Origin: Petrotoga sp. UBA5851
GTDB taxonomy: Bacteria; Thermotogota; Thermotogae; Petrotogales; Petrotogaceae
Assembly (NCBI GenBank): GCA_002431635.1
Contig: DJGH01000011.1
Span: 12,967-18,155, forward strand
Direction of reading: 5' to 3'
Length of the DNA stretch: 5,189 nt
A program made the position numbers and the translations under genes. The notes beneath the pieces were generated by a model. The model did no database searches and was not told where the DNA came from. It saw only the letters and a program-made list of their open reading frames with translations. Positions 1 to 5,071 of the stretch are shown one piece after another (the first letter of the stretch is position 1; the number at the start of each line of letters is the position of its first letter).

Positions 1-225
1 TACGGCAAAGCCCTTTTTTACAAGTTCTATAGCCTGTTCAACACGGAGTGTCTCCTCGGTCATTCCGCTTGAGACGTATTTTTTATCAAAATAAGGCCGA
101 ATATACTGTATATATCTTTCGTACCCTACGATATACTCGCTCTGGTTCAAAGTTTTTACCGCCTGGGCTGTCATCATTTCATACTTTCCCGGTCCGATTC
201 CGACCACATAAAGCTTAGAGCTCAT
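1..225 (-). CDS. cbiH: CbiH, cobalt-precorrin-3 C17-methyltransferase (N-terminal 75 codons; truncated by window edge)
   Basis: Partial gene: the ATG at 225-223 opens a frame that is still open at base 1. CbiH uses S-adenosylmethionine (SAM) to methylate C17 of cobalt-precorrin-3 and drives the ring contraction that makes a corrin-type macrocycle. The visible part begins KLYVVGIGPGKYEMMTAQA, with the tetrapyrrole-methylase GxGPG loop at residues 9-13, followed by VGYERY (33-38) and a GMTEE...R...AIELVKKG stretch (54-72). This combination is characteristic of CbiH/CobJ rather than of the other Cbi methylases. The start is fixed by a strong GGAGGTG ribosome-binding site, and it overlaps the end of cbiG by 11 nt, so it is probably translationally coupled. 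The rest of the gene is outside the window, so its length and any C-terminal extension (an iron-sulfur domain occurs in some CbiH proteins) cannot be judged. Confidence 0.93.
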   Translation of the reverse strand, partial: MSSKLYVVGIGPGKYEMMTAQAVKTLNQSEYIVGYERYIQYIRPYFDKKYVSSGMTEETLRVEQAIELVKKGFAV

Positions 226-1210
226 GAAACACCTCCGGAACTTTTTCAAAATTATAAGGATCATTATTTGGTTTGATATTTGTATTTTGGTATACTACGA
301 ACTTGCAGTTTTTTCTTTTTATCTCAAGTATTTTTTTTCCTTTGCCCGAAGCTATAAATGCACAAGGTTCGGATACTGCTCCGACACCTGTATTTTTGCG
401 TACAACCGGATTTTCTTTAAGTCCAAGCTCTCTTACCGCCATATCAAGGCTATGTGTTTCACAACACACTGTGAACGGGATGTTGCAGGCTCTAGCAAAT
501 TCATGGAAGACTAGGGTGTTATACTTTTTTTCTATAGTGGCAAGCTTTCCTGTGCGTTGCCGTATCCAGCCCGGAACGGAAGTCTGAAACTCCCGTATGA
601 GTTCAAGTGCACATGTGTTTTTGTGAAAGCCAACGCCTACAGAAAAATCTTTAGTATAAAGCGATACCGATTCTGAGTTGTATGAGTTAAGCTGTATTTT
701 TGGAGTTTCAGACAAAATGTACTGTTTGGGGAGAAAGAAATCCGAAAAATCTTTAGAAAGCTCAATCTGCTTTCCTTTGAGCAGTTCTGTGTTTATGGAC
801 AGAATCTCTTTTTTTTCCATAGTCATACAATTATCGCGGCAGAAAAGGTCTATTCCTGTAAGTCCATTTATGTCTGTGGCTGTGGAAAAGACAAAGTTGT
901 TTTTAAGCGCAGAGGATATTTTTTCTCCGACCCTCTGTCCGCCTGCCATATGCGAGCCACATAGAAGAACAGTGTTAAAAAATTTTTCATCCGATACTAG
1001 AATACTTGGATCAGACATCTTATCCGAAAGATGTCTGAAGAGAGTTTTTATGGCTATTGCACAGCTTCCTATGAACAGTATGCTGTCAAAGAAACGGAAA
1101 GCTTTTGCGGCTTTGTCTTCCAGGGAGCCGTTTTTTATCTGGTATAGGTTAAGTGACTGAAGTTCGCAAGGAATGGGTATATCTCTTACCGATATTATGC
1201 AGGCTTTCAT
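215..1210 (-). CDS. cbiG: CbiG, cobalt-precorrin-5A hydrolase
   Basis: The 331-residue product matches the usual CbiG length. CbiG opens the delta-lactone of cobalt-precorrin-5A and releases the C20 two-carbon fragment as acetaldehyde, giving cobalt-precorrin-5B; it is a marker of the anaerobic pathway. The N-terminal domain carries FIGSCAIAIKTL (46-57), a DKMSDPSILVSDE segment (63-75) and LLCGSHMAGGQ (82-92), which corresponds to the family's LLSGHLGGAN-like motif with one extra residue. The central part has STATDINGLTGIDLF (109-123). The C-terminal domain has VGVGFHKNTCALEL (191-204) and NPVVRKNTGVGAVSEPCAF (267-285), the typical end motif. The ATG overlaps the cbiF stop as ATGA. Only a weak ribosome-binding site (GGAATGAG) precedes it, so translation is probably coupled to cbiF. 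Two A8 runs lie in Lys codons. The identification is secure from motifs and context. Confidence 0.95.
   Translation of the reverse strand: MKACIISVRDIPIPCELQSLNLYQIKNGSLEDKAAKAFRFFDSILFIGSCAIAIKTLFRHLSDKMSDPSILVSDEKFFNTVLLCGSHMAGGQRVGEKISSALKNNFVFSTATDINGLTGIDLFCRDNCMTMEKKEILSINTELLKGKQIELSKDFSDFFLPKQYILSETPKIQLNSYNSESVSLYTKDFSVGVGFHKNTCALELIREFQTSVPGWIRQRTGKLATIEKKYNTLVFHEFARACNIPFTVCCETHSLDMAVRELGLKENPVVRKNTGVGAVSEPCAFIASGKGKKILEIKRKNCKFVVYQNTNIKPNNDPYNFEKVPEVFHEL
231..238 (-). promoter_or_regulatory. Shine-Dalgarno site of cbiH
   Basis: On the minus strand the sequence reads CCGGAGGTGTTTCATG. The GGAGGTG core lies about five to six bases before the ATG at 225-223. The site sits inside the last codons of cbiG and decides the cbiH start, which overlaps the cbiG stop. 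Confidence 0.8.
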
Positions 1211-1947
1211 TTTCTCATTCCGTGACTGAAGTTTTTATCGTACAGACAGGACTTTATACTTCCTTTCCTGAAAACTAAAAAAAGGGTCAGATTGGGGGGG
1301 AAGTTAATTTCATGCCAACTATGTAAAGGTTTTACCTCAATTCTTTCCTGTTCGCGTGCAAGGTGTGTGCCTATGGCTAGAATAGCGTCCTTATCATAGT
1401 ATTTTTTCAGAAGCGAAAGTACCTCGTATGGTCTGCAACCGGAAAGATATACTGCGCATGAGGGCTGTTCTCCGAAAAATTTTTCTATGTTTTCTGGTAC
1501 CGGGGTTCTGCCGTTAAGCCGTGTAAGGACAACCGACTGGCATATGCCGGGTGAAGTAAGTTCTATTCCAAGTTGGGATGCAAAATAAGAGTATGCGCTT
1601 ATGCCCGGTATAACCTCAAAGGCTATGCTGTTTTTATCGGCCAGGGCTATCTCTTCGTTTATGGCTGAGTATAACGATGTATCGCCGGAGTGCATCCTCG
1701 CAATTTTGAAACTTTTATGGTCTGAAAAAACCTTTTCTATATCCTCCAATGTCATAGATGAAGAGTCAAATATCTTTTCAGCTCTGGATATATCCGTAAG
1801 CAGATGATCTACCGTTGACCCTGCATAAATAATGACATCAGCGTTTTTGATCCTGTCATAGCCCTTTAGGGTAAGAAACTCTTTGCTTCCCGGACCGCAT
1901 CCGATAAAACTAATCAATTTTTTCACCCCGTATACAGTAAAAAACAT
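1207..1947 (-). CDS. cbiF: CbiF, cobalt-precorrin-4 C11-methyltransferase
   Basis: A tetrapyrrole methylase that transfers a SAM methyl group to C11 of cobalt-precorrin-4. With the ATG at 1947 it has 246 residues, close to the family's roughly 250. Motifs follow in order: FIGCGPG (14-20, SAM-binding glycine loop), NADVIIYAGS (35-44), RMHSGDTSLYSAI (84-96), VIPGISAY (112-119) and the CbiF/CobM-typical QSVVLTRLNGRTPVPE (137-152). The C-terminal end is FLVFRKG plus a short tail. The start is uncertain. The ATG has AAAGG five bases upstream. An in-frame TTG at 1917, preceded by GGGGTGA, would give 236 residues starting MISFIGCGPG, just like many CbiF proteins, and an 8-nt overlap with cbiET instead of 38. 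A GTG at 1926 lacks a spaced ribosome-binding site. An open frame continues upstream to 2070 but would duplicate coding sequence of the CbiT domain. The stop overlaps the cbiG start (ATGA). Confidence 0.93.
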   Translation of the reverse strand: MFFTVYGVKKLISFIGCGPGSKEFLTLKGYDRIKNADVIIYAGSTVDHLLTDISRAEKIFDSSSMTLEDIEKVFSDHKSFKIARMHSGDTSLYSAINEEIALADKNSIAFEVIPGISAYSYFASQLGIELTSPGICQSVVLTRLNGRTPVPENIEKFFGEQPSCAVYLSGCRPYEVLSLLKKYYDKDAILAIGTHLAREQERIEVKPLHSWHEINFPPNLTLFLVFRKGSIKSCLYDKNFSHGMRK

Positions 1948-3115
1948 ACTCACCTTTGAAAGCATCCTTGTTTGATATGTTGTTTGAACTGAATTTTGCA
2001 TACATGGAGTACTCAAAAGCATATCCTGGACTTTGAAGAACTGTGCAAAGGCTCTGTTGGGTTGCAGCACTGCAGATCAGAACACTTCCTTTTGGCATAT
2101 ACTGAGAAATAAGTAAGAGGCTTTCTCTGTCTATACCTCCTCCAAGATGAACTATATCCGGTTTGTCAAGAGTTCTGAGTATATTTTTGAAATCTTCATT
2201 TATACAAAGAATTTCAGGGTTCAGGGAAGTGTTTTCAACAAGATGTCCGAATCTGTTTTTATCTTTTTCTATAGCTTTTACCGAACAGTTACGCCCGTAG
2301 AAAGAGGATATATATATTGATGTAGCACCGCTTCCGGCTCCGAGATCCCAGATAATATCATGCTTATCCTGGCGGTTAAGAGAGTTTACACACAAAAATC
2401 TTGTCCACTCACGTGAGACAGGTATGTTGCTGCAGTTCAGATCTGAGTTTTTCGGAAAGCTGTTAAGAAAATCTTTTTTGACAGGCTGGAGGATGAGAAT
2501 CCATCTTCCATGTATAAAATCAGGGAAGTTCTGGCTCTCAAAACTTAAAACTTTTTCCTGTGGGCTGCCCAGTTCAAAACCTGCCGCAATGTTTACTTTA
2601 ACTTTTCCAAGGAGAGCGGAAAGGTTAGAAAAATCTTCTCTGTTTTTGACAAAGTAGGCAACCGGTCTGCCCATATTAAGGAAAAAGAGTACTTCGTTGT
2701 ATGTTTTTTGCAAATTATGTGAGTTATGGCCGCTTACATAGCATAAACCGTTCAGTGTTGTTTTGGTTTTTTGGGCAAGATAGTCTACACTTGAAGGTGA
2801 AACAAGAACTTCATATTCTTCAGGTAAAAGTTTGGCGGTAATGTTTTTGGTGTAAGAGAACATCAGAGGATTGCCGGAAACCATTATGACCGGATTTTTA
2901 TATTTTCTGATAACCGATATCAGATGTTCTATATTTTCTTCTTTCAACGAGTCGTAAATATTCATGCAGTAAAACTCTGCAGTCGTATTTATTTTTTTTG
3001 CAGTCTGAAGAGAAAATGAAAAGCCGGCAAAAAAATCTGCCTGTGAAATAATTTCAAGCTGTCTGCCGGTAAAATTTTCTTCGCAGTTAATCTGTGTTCC
3101 CATTATGTAAAGCAT
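1910..3115 (-). CDS. cbiET: CbiET fusion: cobalt-precorrin-7 C5-methyltransferase / cobalt-precorrin-6B C15-methyltransferase (decarboxylating)
   Basis: A 401-residue two-domain SAM methyltransferase, equivalent to CobL of the aerobic route. Residues 1-212 are a CbiE-like tetrapyrrole methylase. Residues 213-230 look like a linker. Residues 231-401 are CbiT, a Rossmann-fold methyltransferase with IPVSREWTR (231-239), the SAM loop WDLGAGSGATS (256-266), AIEKD (281-285, the acidic SAM-binding position) and HLGGGIDRE (323-331). CbiT methylates C15 and removes the C12 acetate carboxyl; CbiE methylates C5. The CbiE half is degenerate: where family members have GxGPG it reads GTQIN (6-10), and SGDP is SGNP (80-83), although the domain aligns without gaps and its end (AGFELGSPQEKV, 178-189) is recognisable. 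Its activity is therefore less certain than that of CbiT. The ATG is set by AGGAGG eight bases upstream and overlaps cbiD by 29 nt. Confidence 0.9.
   Translation of the reverse strand: MLYIMGTQINCEENFTGRQLEIISQADFFAGFSFSLQTAKKINTTAEFYCMNIYDSLKEENIEHLISVIRKYKNPVIMVSGNPLMFSYTKNITAKLLPEEYEVLVSPSSVDYLAQKTKTTLNGLCYVSGHNSHNLQKTYNEVLFFLNMGRPVAYFVKNREDFSNLSALLGKVKVNIAAGFELGSPQEKVLSFESQNFPDFIHGRWILILQPVKKDFLNSFPKNSDLNCSNIPVSREWTRFLCVNSLNRQDKHDIIWDLGAGSGATSIYISSFYGRNCSVKAIEKDKNRFGHLVENTSLNPEILCINEDFKNILRTLDKPDIVHLGGGIDRESLLLISQYMPKGSVLICSAATQQSLCTVLQSPGYAFEYSMYAKFSSNNISNKDAFKGEYVFYCIRGEKID
1918..1930 (-). promoter_or_regulatory. Possible ribosome-binding site for an alternative TTG start of cbiF
   Basis: The minus strand reads CGGGGTGAAAAAATTGATTAG. 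GGGGTG lies six bases before a TTG at 1917-1915 that is in the cbiF frame and overlaps the cbiET stop TAG by 8 nt. The protein from this TTG would begin exactly where most CbiF proteins begin. The competing ATG at 1947 has its own AAAGG site, so sequence alone does not settle which start is used. Confidence 0.4.
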
Positions 3116-4199
3116 AGAGTGAGCCTCCTGTATGCGATAGTATGCTTTCCTTTTCGCACAATGTGATTATAAAAGGGTGATTGAATCTTTTTTCAAGCTT
3201 TTGAGCTATGTATGAACCGCAAAATTCAAAAAAAGTCCTGCTTTCGCCGGAGTGTTCATCCAAAAGCTCTATTATGCTGTAAACCGGATTCAAGGAAAGA
3301 ATTTTTTTGACCATCTGCTCATTATAGTTTTTTTTAAACATGATATACATGAGGGCTAAAAGTTCATTTTTGCTGTCGGAAAGCCTGCTGTCGGTATTGA
3401 GATTCAGTCCGGCCAGTTTGATTACTTTCTGGAAGCTCCCCATAATATGGATGATCTTTATATGGTTTTCTATGGCCTTTTCTATTGAAAATCCAAAAAA
3501 GTTTCCGCAAAGAAGAAAGTCATTTTTGAAAAACTCAGAAGCTTCATAGATCTTACGGCTTTTTCCGCCGCTTAAAAGGGTTATACTTTGATAGTACGAG
3601 CCAATCATACGTATCTGTGGGACAAGTGATTCCTTCCATGCCTCTTCACTCATGGGTTCCACTATTCCGCTTGTTCCCAGGATCGATACTCCTCCGACTA
3701 TTCCAAGTGCGGAATTGAGAGTTTTTGTAGCAATTTTTTGTCCATCTTTTACATTAACGGTTATTATAGCGTCATTTATACTGTATTCCTGTAAAACTGA
3801 TTTCATCATCTTTCGTGGGCCGGGATTGATGGCGTACTCCCCCTGTCTGACATCCAAGCCTTTTTTGGTTACCAGCCCGACTCCCTCTGTTGAAGTAAAT
3901 ACAAAGCCGGTGCCCGGCTCTGCGGGTTTATAGGAAACGTATACCAGACAGCGGTTTGTAATATCCGAATCATCACCGGCATCTTTTCTTACGAAGGCAT
4001 ATTTTTCATCTTGTACTAGTTCATAACTTTCTATCTTCAGGTTAACAAGACTTCCTTCATTAAGCCTTACAGAAACTTCGGATGGTTGTTGACCATAGAC
4101 AGTCCATAGTATGCAGGCTTTCAGAGCTGCGCAAGCACATGTCCCCGTTGTAAAGCCACGTCTAAGCAGTTGTCCGTTAATGTTAACGTATTGCTGCAT
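3087..4199 (-). CDS. cbiD: CbiD, cobalt-precorrin-5B C1-methyltransferase
   Basis: The 370-residue product is of normal length for CbiD, the SAM-dependent enzyme that methylates C1 of cobalt-precorrin-5B to give cobalt-precorrin-6A. It is unrelated to the tetrapyrrole-methylase fold and is diagnostic for the anaerobic pathway. Visible motifs are LRRGFTTGTCACAALKA (12-28, the N-terminal signature), VRKDAGDDSDIT (70-81), TSTEGVGLVTKKGL (102-115), INPGPRKMM (124-132) and ILGTSGIVEPMSEEAW (173-188). Late in the protein, GSFQKVIKLAGLNLNTDSR (254-272) matches the family's GHIGKLVKLA...NTHS region, but the usual His is replaced and T-H-S is T-D-S. The ATG overlaps the end of cbiC by 17 nt, with AGAGG upstream. 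The gene order cbiC-cbiD-cbiET is common in anaerobic cobalamin operons. The call is firm; the effect of the C-terminal substitutions is unknown. Confidence 0.95.
   Translation of the reverse strand: MQQYVNINGQLLRRGFTTGTCACAALKACILWTVYGQQPSEVSVRLNEGSLVNLKIESYELVQDEKYAFVRKDAGDDSDITNRCLVYVSYKPAEPGTGFVFTSTEGVGLVTKKGLDVRQGEYAINPGPRKMMKSVLQEYSINDAIITVNVKDGQKIATKTLNSALGIVGGVSILGTSGIVEPMSEEAWKESLVPQIRMIGSYYQSITLLSGGKSRKIYEASEFFKNDFLLCGNFFGFSIEKAIENHIKIIHIMGSFQKVIKLAGLNLNTDSRLSDSKNELLALMYIMFKKNYNEQMVKKILSLNPVYSIIELLDEHSGESRTFFEFCGSYIAQKLEKRFNHPFIITLCEKESILSHTGGSLYALHNGNTD
3116..3130 (-). promoter_or_regulatory. Shine-Dalgarno site of cbiET
   Basis: The minus strand has a perfect AGGAGG at 3129-3124, eight bases before the ATG at 3115-3113 and inside the last codons of cbiD. 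It supports the 29-nt gene overlap and independent initiation of cbiET within the polycistronic message. Confidence 0.8.
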
Positions 4200-4800
4200 T
4201 GTAAGCCTCTTTAAGCAGTGCGTTCATTATCGCAGCCGCAATATTTGATCCTCCAAATGTACCAGAGAGAGTAACATAAGAATGATTTGACCCGGTAAGA
4301 AGTTCTTTGCTCTGGGCGGCGCCGACAAATCCTACCGGAACACCAATTATGAAAAGCTTTTTTTTGCTTTCCAACAGTCTAAAAAGAGCAGTAGGGGCAT
4401 TTCCGATGACAAAGATGCCAGGATTTTCACGGAGTGCTTTTTCCATTGAAAGATATGCCCTTGATATTTTTTGACTTTTTGAAAGCTCTGCTATTTCAGT
4501 GTCATCTATGAAGCAGCATACTTGCAGCCCGGTAATAATTTTTTTGTTTATCCCGCTTTTTACCATGTTTACATCCGTATAAACAGTTTTGTATCTTAAA
4601 AACGTAAGAAAGGATTCAAAAAAATTCTCTGAAAATTTCAACTTATCCCATAACTCAATATTTCCTGAGCAATGGACAACCCTTTTTATAATGTTTTGTT
4701 CTATATTGCCAAAATGGGAAAGTTTTCCGTCCAGTTTTTCTGCTATTATTTCAAAACTTTTTTTCTCAATCATTGAAGGATCTTTTATATAATCCAACAT
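4183..4800 (-). CDS. cbiC: CbiC, cobalt-precorrin-8 methylmutase
   Basis: First gene of the operon. CbiC moves the methyl group from C11 to C12 of cobalt-precorrin-8 to form cobyrinate; it uses no SAM. The 205-residue product opens MLDYIKDPSMIEKKSFEII, the typical CbiC start. His43, in KRVVHCSGN (39-47), sits at the position of the catalytic His43 described for CobH, which supports the chosen start. Further motifs are YTDVNMVKSGI (74-84), GNAPTALFRLL (133-143), PVGFVGAAQSKELL (155-168) and GTFGGSNIAAAIMNALL (180-196). In the last of these a Phe occupies a position that is usually Lys, Arg or Met. The ATG at 4800 follows GGAGG with good spacing. An in-frame TTG six codons upstream would overlap the ribosome-binding site and is rejected. 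The gene lies directly behind the cobalamin riboswitch, so the whole operon should be repressed by the pathway's end product. Confidence 0.95.
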   Translation of the reverse strand: MLDYIKDPSMIEKKSFEIIAEKLDGKLSHFGNIEQNIIKRVVHCSGNIELWDKLKFSENFFESFLTFLRYKTVYTDVNMVKSGINKKIITGLQVCCFIDDTEIAELSKSQKISRAYLSMEKALRENPGIFVIGNAPTALFRLLESKKKLFIIGVPVGFVGAAQSKELLTGSNHSYVTLSGTFGGSNIAAAIMNALLKEAYNAAIR

Positions 4801-4802
4801 TT

Positions 4803-4810
4803 CCGCCTCC
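4803..4810 (-). promoter_or_regulatory. Shine-Dalgarno site of cbiC
   Basis: The minus strand reads TTTTTGGAGGCGGAAATG. GGAGG (4810-4806) is five bases before the ATG and immediately follows the T-rich tail of the leader hairpin. It fixes the start at 4800 rather than at the in-frame TTG at 4818. Confidence 0.85.
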
Positions 4811-4850
4811 AAAAACAAAATATCTGCTTTCTATTCCAAGAGAAAGCAAA
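4811..4850 (-). terminator. Riboswitch expression platform: hairpin with T-rich tail (attenuator / candidate P13)
   Basis: On the minus strand TTTGCTTTCT (4850-4841) can pair with AGAAAGCAGA (4832-4823) to give a 10-bp stem with one G-T wobble and an 8-base loop CTTGGAAT. It is followed by TATTTTGTTTTT, which ends at the cbiC ribosome-binding site. It lies 10 bases after the aptamer, as expected for an intrinsic terminator controlled by the riboswitch, although the stem is AU-rich and the T-tract is interrupted. The loop TTGGA can pair with TCCAG of the aptamer (4962-4958), a candidate kissing interaction. Control of translation through the adjacent ribosome-binding site is the alternative. 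Confidence 0.65.
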
Positions 4851-4860
4851 GCCAACAAAT

Positions 4861-5004
4861 CTTAAGGTAGGTCTCCCGGCTCTCAGATCATCCTACTTAT
4901 CACGCCTTCCCGGAAAAGCCCGGTGGCATATGTGATGTTCGTACCTGATTACGGTGGCTGGACCGCTCGGGTTTTTCACCCGATTCCCTGTTATTCACCT
5001 TAAG
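4861..5004 (-). ncRNA. Cobalamin riboswitch aptamer (B12 element)
   Basis: Read on the minus strand, the element is closed by a perfect 8-bp P1 stem: CTTAAGGT (5004-4997) with ACCTTAAG (4868-4861). Between these lie the known cobalamin aptamer segments in order: ACAGGGAATC, then GGGTGAAAAACCC, GAGCGGTCCAGCCACCGTA (the GCCACNG core), a variable arm, a second GCCACCG, CCGGGAAGGCG, GATGA and finally the B12 box AGCCGGGAGACCTACC (4881-4866). The element sits between the promoter and cbiC and should bind a cobalamin, probably adenosylcobalamin, and shut the operon down. The ligand class cannot be assigned with certainty by eye. Confidence 0.95.
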
Positions 5005-5030
5005 AATGTATATTTAATTTTCTATTTTAA

Positions 5031-5059
5031 ATTTTAGCAGAAAAAAAAGGTAATGTCAA
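5031..5059 (-). promoter_or_regulatory. Sigma-70/A-type promoter of the cbi operon
   Basis: On the minus strand there is a perfect -35 TTGACA (5059-5054), a 17-base spacer and a -10 TAAAAT (5036-5031, five of six consensus bases). The -10 is preceded by TG at 5039-5038, making it an extended -10. The start of transcription is predicted near 5022-5025, about 20 bases before the riboswitch P1 stem and roughly 225 bases before the cbiC ATG. The spacer contains a T8 run (5048-5041). Confidence 0.85.
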
Positions 5060-5071
5060 AGAGGATTTGAC
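5055..5071 (-). repeat. 17-bp inverted repeat overlapping the -35 element (possible operator or weak terminator)
   Basis: GTCAAA-TCCTC-TTTGAC is a perfect 6-5-6 inverted repeat. Its right arm contains five of the six bases of the TTGACA -35 hexamer. It could be a binding site for a repressor. It could also be a weak terminator stem for an upstream gene, because a T8 run starts six bases after the stem, though this spacing is longer than normal. Confidence 0.45.

Noticed and set aside
678..1160. A 160-codon open frame on the plus strand, antisense to cbiG, and similar shorter plus-strand frames elsewhere in the operon
   Set aside because: They lie opposite clearly recognisable cbi genes, have no family motifs or good ribosome-binding sites, and are explained by the coding strand's base composition.
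1197..1210. A 14-base match between the start of cbiG and a site in cbiD (near 4110-4124)
   Set aside because: Both encode Lys-Ala-Cys-Ile with the same codons, there is no flanking similarity, and chance codon coincidence explains it.
1948..2070. Upstream extension of the cbiF frame to 2070
   Set aside because: It would overlap the CbiT domain by about 160 bases, adds residues unlike any CbiF N-terminus, and better starts lie downstream.
4801..4818. TTG start for cbiC six codons upstream of the ATG
   Set aside because: It would place the GGAGG ribosome-binding site inside the gene, and the family N-terminus and the His43 numbering fit the ATG at 4800.
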